From Gymnopilus junonius (Eukaryota; Basidiomycota; Agaricomycetes; Agaricales; Galerinaceae): a stretch of DNA of 64,000 nt. The notes below the pieces were generated by a model. It saw only the letters and a list, made by a program, of their open reading frames with translations, searched no databases and was not told the DNA's origin. Where the stretch lies: the NCBI GenBank assembly GCA_015501075.1, contig JADNYJ010000023.1, positions 124,001 to 188,000 of the forward strand. Reading direction: 5' to 3'. The translations under genes and the position numbers were made by a program. Positions 54,600 to 64,000 of the stretch are shown piece after piece. Numbering within the stretch: the first letter of the stretch is position 1; every line of letters starts with the position of its first letter.

Positions 54600-57228
54600 C
54601 TGAAGACTGCTCGGATATTATCCAATCTTCAGGAATGAACTTAGATCGTGGCTGTAATACCATTCATTAGCCTTGTAGTATCACGGTAATATCAATACTG
54701 TATTACTGTACAAGAGAAGAAAGCAAGAGGTAGGTCACTGCATTGAACCGCGACTGCGCGACGGAACATGGTGGTAGATGGTAGAGATATTACAATGCAG
54801 CTATTGTCTGACTCCTGAGACTCAGAGACTTAGCCTCGCCAGCCAGTCATCACACGATCCGGAAGTAGCGAGCTGACGTTCACGGATAGAGACAACGGTT
54901 GTTGGATCGCGAGAATTTCCGCGCGTTGATTGGCTGGCACGTGACCGAAGAAGTTCTGATCCGTCGTCGATATCTCTGCCTCTCGAGACGTTATTGTCGC
55001 TGCCGCTCCTCCACAGTACTACAGGCTGCGCGTCTGGTTTGGAGACATCTTAATCCGGGAACTCCTTGCTTCGTTCAACATGCTACTATTTAGCAGGCGA
55101 TTCGTCGATATACATTGCCTAAACTTGGTCGAAATTTCTATTTATGGCTCAGCTGCTAAAGCAAGCCATCAATCCAATCCTCGCTCTTCAGGCCAGTATC
55201 CAATCCCCTTATCCTTGTTTCATTTTCTGCTCCTTTCCACGGATCCTGGATTTATGTTATTTCGTTTTCCCATATTCCGATTCATCTATCTTTTCACCAT
55301 CCTTGACGTCGGACCCGTCATGTCGATGATACACCTTTTCTTCACTCTCTTTGCTATTCTACTCCTAATCACCTACCATGCCTTCATTATTATATCTCGA
55401 CTGATATTTTTCCTCCTCAGCAACCCAACGGCACTTACCTTCCTTGCCTCGCTCATTTATCTCCTTTTCCCGACCATGCGGTTGGTTCTTCCGGTTCTCC
55501 GGCGCCTTTACATCACCTACCGCTCAGCATTCCTCATTTCCTTTCGCATACTCAAGTTTTTCCACCGCATAATCCTCGCACTTGCAACATATTGCTTTTT
55601 CATTGCCCGACAACGTCTCGTGATGGACTGTCTGATACTCGGACTCAAGGGCGCGTTTTTGGTGTATTCACAGCGCTTCGCGATTTCCAGTCCGGCACCA
55701 AGCCTCATTGCCGCTCGCCGAATTCTCAGCCATTCACTCGCAAATTTCGTTCGCCAGCCACAGCAAATCTGCCTGACCAGTTGAATCGAATGATCTTTCC
55801 CGAGTTCCTTCTTCCCTTTTGCGCCTTTCACGGACATTGCGGACTTGTTACTTATGATTTTCAAATCGGACTCATTCTTTTTTATGTAAAATTTTCTCTC
55901 ATTTGCTCCTCCATCTATCTGCGAACCTACAATTCACCCTACTCCATAGTCACAGTCATTCCTTACTCTCCTTTACTCCCTTCCTATCCTATCAACCACC
56001 CACCCACCCACAAGTGCACATGCACACGCCCATCTAGTCCCGTAGGCTAGTAGAACATGGACAAGTCAGTCGCAGGCGCCGACCGCATGTAGTATAATAT
56101 GTATTTCAATCTTTGCCGGACATAGCATAGGTCGTACAACATGTACTGTATATTTTGTACCGCTTTACAGGATCTACTGTGAAAAAAAGTGAAATCACCC
56201 AAAATCAGTGGTATAATTACAATTTTTTTTTGAGTCGAGTACTACTAGGTGCGAAAGCAAAGCGAGTCAAGAGGGAAAAAGGGGAAAGGAAAAGAGAGAG
56301 AAGAGGAGACGACAACCGTAAATGATACACGGCAAACTCTCTCAACTATGAGGCGATAGTCAAGAGGAAGAGACGAGTACAACCAACGACAAAAAAAGAA
56401 AGAAAGTGAATTCGGAGAAAAGATGGGCAAGAAATCCGAAAGAGAGGTATCAAGATATCAAATCACGGGAAAGATACAACGCGGAAAAATCGAGATAAAA
56501 GGAGGTACATATAGGTCCATAAATCCATGGGCGGAGGTAGGGAGGGCTGGCAAGAATGCCAGCGAATATACGAGTGGCGAAGAGTTGGAGAAGAGGAATA
56601 TAGCGCAAGCAGGGGCTCGGATGCGCTTATGCGACGAGCCGCACAGAATGTAGATGGTTATAAAAGCTTGAAAGAAAAGAATGGTCAACGAGAAAAGAAT
56701 GTAGGATGTGAATCCGATGTGTACCAGTCGAGTATTGGAGATCGCTCTCTTTGGTCGGTCCTTCGTCAAATAGCTGTTCTCAAGCCAAGTGCGCACCTGC
56801 CTCTTCTCCTTCCAGCCTTCCAATCCTAAATATATAGCGGACTGACGCCGACGAAACGAAGCCCCAAAAGACCCCACTTACAATTGACAAGGGAAAGGCG
56901 AGAAAAGGCGCTGGAAGAACGGCAAATGACAATCAAACTCAGATCGAAGTCACAGTCAAAGGAAGGTAGAGTTCGTTTGGACGACGGACGGGCCGGAAGG
57001 CGAGGTGTGAGTAAGTGCTTACTAGGTTTTGTGGCTGGATAGACCAGGGTCCAGCCTTATCGTTGTGCATGTAACTGAGCTGCTCTATGGCGGGCGGTGC
57101 AAGAACAAGAATAAGGGAACAAGGTAGAGGGCAGGACGGTTTGTCCCAGGACCCATGTCAATTTAGGTGGGTGGTAGGGTTAGGGTTTGTTTGAGCTCGT
57201 AGGCTACACGTAGAGCAGACGTCTATGT
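54600..57228. other. No firmly supported gene; promoter-like motifs and GA-rich DNA
   Basis: ATTGGCTGGCACGTGACC near 54930-54947 combines an inverted CCAAT and a CACGTG box, so a plus-strand transcript may start near 55000-55080. The C/T-rich DNA after it opens a hydrophobic frame (55080-55784) that I do not trust. A GA-rich tract is at 56265-56450. A minus frame 56877-56458 with a hydrophobic segment (TSYILFSLTILFFQAFITIY) is unsupported by splice sites. Confidence 0.35.
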
Positions 57229-57400
57229 AGGGATGCGCAGCGTACCGTAACGGTAGTCGGCCATAGACACACGGCCGTATTTGTTGAGGTGTGAGATGTA
57301 GCCGTACCGTGGAGGGTCGAAAGCGTAGCCGTACCATATGCCGTAAAATACGGTTCGGCAGACCACTGATGGCGACGCGGAGCAATTAAATTGCAGCCAA
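57229..57400. repeat. ACGGCCGTA / CCGTACCG repeat block, left copy
   Basis: AGGGATGCGCAGCGTACCGTAACGG is followed by repeated CCGTACC, ACGGCCGTAT and GCCGTA motifs. The reverse form of the same start, GGCGCGCAGCCCT, ends a similar block at 59180-59292. Confidence 0.5.
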
Positions 57401-57454
57401 AAATTAATCTGAGCTTGGATTTAGGCTGGATACCGGTGTGTGTGGGTCCTTATG

Positions 57455-57510
57455 TAAAAAAGAAAAAAGAAAAGAAAAAAAGAAAAAGGAAAAGAAAAAG
57501 GAAGAAAGGA
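57455..57510. repeat. A/G low-complexity tract
   Basis: About 55 bases of A and G only (AAAAGAAAAAGG-like). It is bounded by normal sequence and probably has no function. Confidence 0.8.
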
Positions 57511-57982
57511 AAGCTGTCTCCTAGTCCCAACTACGTTGAAACCCCTTCCTGAGCTACCTAAGCAAAGCGCCCACTGTCTTACTATTCGGCACTGTGATTT
57601 TACGTACGCACACAGTATTTTTATCAAATTTCGCCTGCGGCACTGGATACTCGCGTAGATGATCAAAGTGACCCTTTTCTTACGTTTTTTCTCATTGGCT
57701 GCAGAATACCCGCTTAGATATGATGTGCCCAACAGCTCTAGATTGATAAGATGAATTCTAATTGATGAGTAAACTATTATAATTTGGCTGGCTCTGGCAC
57801 TGTTCCGTGCCATGCAACCCACTGCAAAATTCATTCTTTCAAAATGTACAGTTAGGTATCCCAATATTTTTATTTTACTTTACTTTATGCAATGCTAGCA
57901 TGAGTACCAATGTAGCTAATAATTTTTCCTGTTCCTCCTACCCAGAGGCGAGCACGATGCGGGGTGTGCGCACTGCGCAATA

Positions 57983-58269
57983 CTGTCCGTGCATGTAGGG
58001 AGGCAACTGGTCGAGGCACCGTGACAGAAAAAATAGGATCCAGGTTAGCAACTGGCCCACTGTGAGCCGTGACCATTGCCTAAATTAGCAACTTCAGATA
58101 TGAAATTTTCGGCGATTTTTTCCGATTAAATTAGCCTTTTTCGAGAATATTTACATGTCACGATTTCTATTAGCAACCGACCCTCCGTGAGCCGTGACGT
58201 CACGGCGAATTAACCACCCAACCGGGGGTCCGTGACCCGTGACGGTTGCCTCCATACATGCACGGACAG
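57983..58269. mobile_element. Miniature inverted-repeat element, TA-flanked (287 bp)
   Basis: The ends CTGTCCGTGCATGTA-GGAGGCAAC and its inverted form at 58245-58269 pair over about 28 bp with two or three mismatches. TA stands on both sides (57981-57982 and 58270-58271), as for Tc1/mariner target duplications. Inside are repeated CCGTGAGCCGTGAC motifs. It has no coding capacity. Confidence 0.75.
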
Positions 58270-58271
58270 TA

Positions 58272-58981
58272 CTATGATTCGTCGGGAGTTTGAAACGATG
58301 GCGAGTTTGAAACGACCCTGCTCCTGCCTCTCTACCTCACTCCTTTGCTCTAGAAAAAATCACATAAATACTAGACCTTTTGGCCTTTAAGATGGTGTAG
58401 AAATTTTCTCAGAGAATGCTGTGGATGAGAAAGATATCGGACAGATGAGAAGTTCATTACATCAAAGCAGTCAATGTAATGAGATCATTAGTTAGATCTA
58501 GCCAGATCCTAATGAGCGGTCATGCCAAAATTTTACAGGCAGTTTCAGTACCTTTAGGTGAGTATCCATGCCAAATTTCATGTCAATTCTCGCAGTATTG
58601 CATTCAGAAAACCTGGAGGACCATTCAGAGTCCAATCCAGAGTGACAGACGTGATGAGCATTCAAGCTCCGCTTAGACCTTCTATTTACTGTGGGCAGCA
58701 CTGATGCTACTGCCAGCATGCCGTCTATTCGGCTTGTCAGCAAAACTTCAAATCAACCGTGACTGCTATGTGACTCTCGTTTCAATCTCCCCATCCTTTC
58801 ACTTTTGAGACGCGGAAATACTCCTGTTGCTTGCACTTTCAACTTTTCATTAAAAACATTTTACGAATCCAAAGAGAATGTAAAGTTGTACATCTCTGTA
58901 AAATTTTAGCTCTCTAGAGCATGTGTAAAATTTGATATTGATTTTTCTATGTTTCTGTTTCAAACTCCCGACGAATCATAG
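58272..58981. mobile_element. Second TA-flanked non-autonomous element (710 bp)
   Basis: The ends CTATGATTCGTCGGGAGTTT (58272-58291) and its exact inverted copy (58962-58981), extending to GAAAC inside, form terminal inverted repeats of about 25 bp. TA flanks both ends (58270-58271 and 58982-58983). The left TA is the same TA that ends the neighbouring element. There is no transposase-like frame. Confidence 0.8.
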
Positions 58982-59179
58982 TAGTGCCGGCTTTTGTTGT
59001 GGCTGGAGTCTGGACCCGGTCTACCAGTCACGTTCTCGCTTACATTATATCTAATTTCAAACTCAGAATCCGGTATCAGTATTCCCCACAGCCATGAGTA
59101 ACCAGCCTGGATTTAGCTTCATTCAGCTGATCCGAGCCCAGCCATGCCACTGCCGTGGCGAATTTGATGGATCACTGTT

Positions 59180-59292
59180 ACGGCCGTGAAGTAACGGCCG
59201 TATTTTTGATGCTCCAAGCCCTTCACGGTACGGTGACGGTAGCCGTAATATACGGCCGTATCCGTAGGTACGGTGACGGCGCGCAGCCCTAA
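59180..59292. repeat. ACGGCCGTA / CGGTACGG repeat block, right copy
   Basis: The block holds TTACGGCCGTGAAGTAACGGCC, TACGGCCGTATCCG and GGTACGGTGACGGC and ends GCGCGCAGCCCTAAT. It mirrors the block at 57229-57400. Confidence 0.5.
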
Positions 59293-59757
59293 TCATGCAT
59301 TTTAAAGCAACTGCGAAGTAAGGGTTTCCTCGTTAGTATTTATGAAATAAGTCTACGAAGGTCTAGACCCCGAATCGCACTGCCACAGCTAATTTAAGGT
59401 CACTGTCAGTGTTAACGTGGACACTCACTTGACTTGCACTCTCCAAACTTTCAAATTCCTCCCAAGTTCAAATGTCATGAAATTCTCCTTGCTATAACAT
59501 TCAAGATCAATTGCAGTTAAGGACGACATATTTTACATATCAACATTCTATCCAACTCTGTGGCCTAGTCCTTTTTATTTCACCCTTTCTTTAACAGTTT
59601 CTGTCGTGAATTTAGAAACATTCCGGCACAAACAAAATACAAATAGCCTTACTGCCATGTCCTCTCTGTGACATTATCGCTCGGCGCGCGGTAGAAGTAA
59701 AGGCACGGGTTGTAAAATTCATTATCTGCATGGGATATAGAGACCAGAGGAAGACTC
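59293..59757. other. Spacer before the kinase relic
   Basis: I see no gene, RNA or clear repeat here. Confidence 0.4.
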
Positions 59758-60607
59758 TATCGTTTAAGCCACTCATGAGCAAGCAGTTCTTGACAGGATG
59801 CACGCTTCTTCGGGTCAAGCATAAGCATGTGCTGCAAGAAGTCAATAAATGCATCAGCATTCAAAGGGGGGCCATTGGAGTAGACCATCGACTTGAGCGA
59901 TGAGCGTTGCGGGAGCAATATTCTCAGTGAACCTTATTATGACAGGTCGGTAATAAAGCAAAATTATCAAATTGACAACCACAAACCTTCATTGTTGAAG
60001 AAAATTTTACTGTATTTTCCCTGCTTTATCATTTCAAGCGGGTAGTCACCAAATCGCAATGTGTGTAGGTATGGCACGCTTTCAGGGATAACATCTTCCT
60101 TGATCATAGATTGACCCATCACGAGTTCATAAATCTATGGGTGATTAATTGTTGGTCTGTTAAGGGAAGGGAAAGACGCGCACTGTACATCCAAGACTCC
60201 ATAAGTCAGCGGGCTTTCCCCATCCAGATCCAATACAGACTTCGGGAGCACGGAGTGCAGGGTTCTGAATGAGATCGGTAAAGTGTTCAGGAACCTTGTC
60301 AGCCCAGCATGCTTTCAAAAATAATAGACATTAACCAAGGGAGAAAACGGAAAGATATTCTTTTAAAGCGCACCAACACCCACATCAGCTAGCTTGACAG
60401 AAGTTTTTTCCCAAGCAATTTTGGAATTTGGATCGCAAGCCGGAAAAGGGTAAAGTAATGCTTGTGATCGAGCACGAACTATAGGCAGCCCTTCATTATT
60501 CCTTCCGATAGCCATTTCACCAGGAGCATCTCGTGAACTCGAAATCTGAGCAAAGAATAAGGCAGGATCACAAGGGGGGACTAGTAGAATATTAGATGGC
60601 TTGATAT
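59758..60607 (-). pseudogene. SRPK-type protein kinase, C-lobe only
   Basis: On minus, an exon begins at 60607 with (D)IKPSNILL, the catalytic-loop motif. It continues through WEKTSVKLADVGV, joined in phase by a short intron to ACWADKVPEHFTDLIQNPAL RAPEV, so the DFG position reads DVG and the APE motif is present. Then GWGKPADLWSLGCT, IYELVMGQSM, and the end DPKKRASCQELLAHEWLKR with stop at 59758. This is the C-lobe of SRPK-like kinases (SR-protein kinases). The N-lobe with the ATP-binding Gly loop and Lys is missing; the upstream 400 bases have none of it. A one-base slip lies at GGCCCCCCTTT near 59872. It is probably dead, truncated next to the transposon gene. Confidence 0.75.
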
Positions 60608-61073
60608 CTGAAAAATATTTCAAACACGAGTTATTTGAAGGCGACACTCTGTATACTAGTCATCAGTAAATCGAGGAAAAACCCGTGAGGCATTGTAGTT
60701 CTCACGAGGTTGATAATGCCGGATATTGGCTCACGGCGCCTCGTGAGGCAAAGTGAGTCGAATACAATGCTTGTATCGGGCTCACAAATGCAATAACGGA
60801 TCGTTACTACCTCATGCCTCGTGGTGAAAGGACGGCGGGGTTATGAATGGATCATCATCTATTGTGAGTCTAGTGACAGGGTATATTAAGGATGCGAGTT
60901 AGTTATGAGCGTACTTCAATATCGCGACTAATCGCGATCCTCTTAGCAGGTTTATAATAAAGCCTGATGAACCGTGACTAGCAAGTAATCTTACAGCTGC
61001 CTTACGATGAGTAGTGAGGGTAACTCGCAGTTACTTGGGCAAATCAAAGATGTCTAATTATAGGTCTACAAAA
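60608..61073. repeat. CCTCGTGAGG-rich segment
   Basis: Repeated CTCACGAGG, CCTCGTGAGGC and CATGCCTCGTGG motifs lie between 60685 and 60830, with paired GCGACTAATCGCGAT near 60923. It may be a miniature element at the truncation point of the kinase. Confidence 0.4.
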
Positions 61074-64000
61074 TTAAAGGCTTGCATAACCGTTGTCTTC
61101 GTCATCGCCGCTGTTATCGCCGCCACTGTCTTCCGAGCCCCCGCCTTCTTCCTCACTCAAACCTCCATCATCGCTGCCCTCTGCCGTGGTATCGTCAACA
61201 TCCATACCCTCCTCATCTTCCTCAGCTTCGTCACCATCTCCTTCCTCAGCCTCCTCTTCATCATCCGGCGGTCGATCCATTTCTCGATGTCTTGCAAATT
61301 CTCCGTGACCGACACCATGGCCAAAATGACGCATAAGGGTATCACGGTCAAGAAAGCTGGATGAAGGTGAGCGTAGAAAGCAGCGCGTTCCGAAGAGTTT
61401 TACTCACACATTGACATAGAAGTTCAGCCAGTCATCACTATCTTCCGGATCCTTGACTCTTGCAAGTGACCCGGCAGCAGGCAACAGGTTTGACGTGCGG
61501 CCTTCTGAGAAGGCAGGAATGATATGGGCTCCGCGAATGACATGCTGAGGGTCGAGGAATGTGAAGGCGTAGTCGTCCGTTGATTCAACGAAACCAATCT
61601 TTGGAAGACGCGCAGCCTTGAATCCATGCCGATAACGACCTGGCTCCATTCCGAACCATCTCACCCATAAAAAGTCCATGTGTTGCTTTGATTTGTCCTT
61701 GACACGAGGATGGGACGAGGAAACTGTGGCATGGAAGATACCAATCATGCGAGCATACCAATAGGGCTGCGCTTGAGGGCCAGTCTCCGGCGATTTGACC
61801 ATGATGTCAGGGTAAGAGGTTGGATTAATGGTGTCGCTGTCTCGTCTGACATCGTATGTCGTGTAGTTGATCCGAATTGTCTTGCTCTTGTAGATCCGCT
61901 CTCCTGCAATGCAAACGGTATTTCTCTCGTCATCCGTGAAGTCGCCATAGGTATCACCCTCATATTCCCGACCGAGCAAACGACCGAGAATGTGGTCCTG
62001 CAATTTTGGGATAAAGTGCTGCGGTGACAGGTCAGTGCCATTGGTCGAGTAACAGAGCAAGCATGGCTTACCTTGACTGCAGGGTCATCTTGATTTTCTT
62101 GGACAAAGGTGTAAATGTCGACAGGGTCATTTTTGGAGTTCGAGACCTGGTATCGTACGTCCAGGTTTCGTTCCATCACAGCATCTTTGCCACTGACAAG
62201 ACTACGCTTCAGGCGGTCCTTTCCTCGGTGTCGCTCTGCAGCAAGCTGGGCCCGCTCAAGGCGTCTGACTCGCTTGGCAATCTGCTTTGTTGCGTCTCTC
62301 TTGTTGGTCCTGCCGTAGAGCCGTTTGACTAGACGGTGAGCCAGCTCACCCTGGAAGTGATAATTAAACAATAATTAACTTATTCCAGAGGTTTTGACGT
62401 ACCAGTTTGAGTCGAAAAAGAATCAGTTCCTCCAAATAACCGAATCGTCTGTACATAATCTCCTAAGGCATGGAATTTCGGAGTTAGGAGATTCAAGATT
62501 TTGGGTTTGCGGCCTGTTGAACTCGGAGGGGCAGGGGCACTATTTTCAGAAGGAGCAGGTGGTTCAGATTCGGAATGACCTGGGGTATTTCCGCTGGAAG
62601 GAGTGCTTTCGTTGTTGTCAGGTGGGGCTTGCGCATTGATGCCGGACATTCTGGATGTAGGTGGATTGGTAGAAGACGTAGATGACGGCGGGTTTTGAGC
62701 GATCTCAGGCATTGATATTTGGGTACTACCTCCTGACCGTGGAATGAATAGCTGCCTACCCTGTGCGCGCTGTCGTTGGCGATTCCGGGCAGCAACCTCG
62801 CGCGGGAGCTCCATAGTCTGGAATTGTGAACAGCTCAGATCCCGGAATTGTCGTATAAGGAGACCAAACTCCTTTGTGAGCTCCGCTAGATGGTCTAGTG
62901 TGGTGTCACTGTGCATCCGCAGTTTAGCAAATCCGTGCCATTCAGCGGTTTTGTAAAGGAGCTTCATGAGTCGCTTGTTGTGAGGTTCTGGAAGGAGACC
63001 TTCAAAAGCGGGAATAGCGCACTGCATTCAATTGTTAGTGGCAGATCTGAGTGATCAACTGTGTAGCCAACCTGGAGCAGGTCCTCGTAATCTCGAGCTG
63101 CAAGTTTTTTCATTTCAGAGGCGTTGTTGGCGAAGCGGCGTATTGTTTGGCCGAACTGGGGAATATGTCGAAATCTGGCCATTGGTTAGGGCGGAAAGTC
63201 AAGTTTGCCGAAGTATGAGTCTTACCTCTCATCGAGAAGTGCAACAAGACTTCCGCCAGGAGCTGCAGCATACAGGATCCGGATTAGGTGCACAAAAAGT
63301 GCCTTCCAGACACCAAGCTCGAACTCATGCATGAAGTCGACAACCAGCATTCGAGATAGATCAAAATCTGAGCCCAGTCTCTCAATGAATGCATTCTGAG
63401 ATATCGGTAAGCAAAAGACATTTCAAATGCTTGGATCGAGACTTACTGAAGTCGGGACCAATGAGGTCGGTTTAAGAAGCCTTTGGACAGCAGCCCCGCC
63501 TATTGGCATGCCTAATTCATAGATAGCCTTTCGTGCTGAGTCAACGAGGTCCGCGGCATACTTCCGAGCTTTCTGGAGACGAGTTCTGGCATCTGCCATG
63601 AGACCGACCTTATCCAACTTTGATTTTGGGACAAGGCAACGAGGACAAGGACAGAGTCCTTGGTCACGAATGGTAGCAAGGAGAATTCTGAGGGATTGCC
63701 GCTCAGTCAGCAGAAAGCCTCATATGACAGAACAGAACAAAAGCTTACTTTTCAGGATAATCCGCGGAATAGGTGAAGATCCGGGGATAGATGCGGCGCT
63801 CAACACCGTCGTAACACCTTACAACCATTCCGTACTTATATGCATGAAGGAATTCGTCGTCAAGCAGGAATTTCCAGACACCATGCATCAGTTCCCGGCG
63901 ACAGTGGGCGAGGATATCTTTCTGTTGGGTGTCCCACTTCTGATGAAAAGACTTCAGCTGGTCCTGAAGAGAGTCGGGAAAGGGAGGGATATACGCGAGA
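61074..64000 (-). CDS. Transposon-encoded protein of the agaricomycete CPCPRC family, 3' part
   Basis: The gene runs off the right edge; its N-terminal part is not seen. On minus, exons give FHQKWDTQQKDILAHCRREL MHGVW .. VVRCYDGVERRIYPRIFTYS ADYPEK, then ATIRDQGLCPCPRCLVPKSK (a probable zinc pair), MLVVDFMHEFELGVWKALFV, RFANNASEMKKLAARDYEDL LQ, CAIPAFEGLLPEPHNKRLMK, a Ser/Pro-rich linker, LLTPKFHALGDYVQTIRLFG and GELAHRLVKRLYGRTNKRD. Then come HFIPKLQDHILGRLLGREYE and the last exon (61356-61074) with FLDRDTLMRHFGHGVGHG and an acidic tail. There are eight exons; all introns I could check keep phase (for example 61407-61357). I know this block order as a high-copy agaricomycete family linked to DNA transposons (possibly CMC/Plavaka-type). 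No stop or frameshift is seen, so it may be intact. Confidence 0.7.

Noticed and set aside
55080..55784. A 234-codon plus-strand frame with many hydrophobic stretches
   Set aside because: It lies in C/T-rich DNA, where any frame tends to code Leu, Phe, Ser and Pro. No splice sites, no domain, and other frames look equally open.
57168..57190. TAGGGTTAGGGTTT, telomere-like repeat
   Set aside because: Only two units inside unique sequence, with genes on both sides; not a telomere.
61074..61364. Plus-strand Ser/His-rich frames opposite the acidic tail of the right-edge gene
   Set aside because: They are antisense shadows of the GAG/GAT-rich acidic tail, which splices in phase to a known family.
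1..64000. CRISPR arrays, rRNA and bacterial-type operons
   Set aside because: None seen; introns and gene families are eukaryotic.

Overview
The window looks like nuclear DNA of a basidiomycete fungus, most likely an agaricomycete. Genes carry many short introns (about 50-90 nt) with GT..AG ends and some TACTAAC-like branch sites. The transposon families (KDZ-associated cysteine-cluster proteins, chromodomain Ty3 elements, a CPCPRC transposon protein family) are typical of Agaricomycetes. The order cannot be proved from sequence alone; a Boletales-like mobile-element complement is a guess.

Left part (1-30 kb) is AT-richer and dominated by mobile DNA: the 3' end of a KDZ-associated gene (1-813), two multi-exon genes of unknown function with Cys clusters (1249-3293 and about 4079-5445), a decayed Ty3 pol fragment (5690-7373, minus), and two full-length Ty3/chromodomain LTR retrotransposons in opposite orientation, E1 (8390-15729, plus) and E2 (18737-26165, minus). 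Both have 457-460 bp LTRs, a self-complementary (Tf1/sushi-type) primer-binding site, decayed gag and pol with a C-terminal chromodomain, a small reading frame joined to pol by an ATGA overlap, and a further downstream frame (ORF3) with two CCHC zinc knuckles.

The main structural result is that the 5-bp target duplications of E1 and E2 are swapped, their LTR subtypes are swapped in the same way, and the two halves of a DUF2855 gene lie on opposite strands on either side of E2. Together this shows an inversion of the segment between the elements, caused by recombination between them inside a near-identical tract (about 12.1-14.18 kb in E1). Stop codons in pol are mostly TGA at places where the family has Arg (CGA), and sister-LTR differences are almost all CpG transitions, so the elements decayed by deamination of methylated CpG.

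Middle part (27-37 kb) holds gene relics (a serine-protease-like and an F-box-like fragment, unidentified spliced genes, a truncated family member), one intact small secreted six-cysteine protein, and a coiled-coil gene whose two 3' exons I reconstructed.

From 37.3 to 40.9 kb there is a protein-poor stretch with four RNA-like units of 427-513 bp. All begin CCCCTATCGGTG and end GCATACGAGGGGG, share a CGUC/GACG hairpin (two copies with UNCG loops), and differ in their middles. They sit in what look like introns of a transcript made of short exons without conserved reading frames. This is the best candidate for an undescribed system here.

Right part (42-64 kb) has conserved host genes: a DUF1640/FMP32-like mitochondrial coiled-coil protein, a small secreted protein, cyclophilin A, and a long Num1/Mcp5-like PH-domain cortical anchor with a run of QT(E/D) motifs. 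These are followed by nested TA-flanked miniature elements, a 5'-truncated SRPK-type kinase, and the 3' two thirds of a transposon-encoded gene running off the right edge. Several conserved genes show isolated one-base frameshifts, some at homopolymers, so assembly indels are likely.
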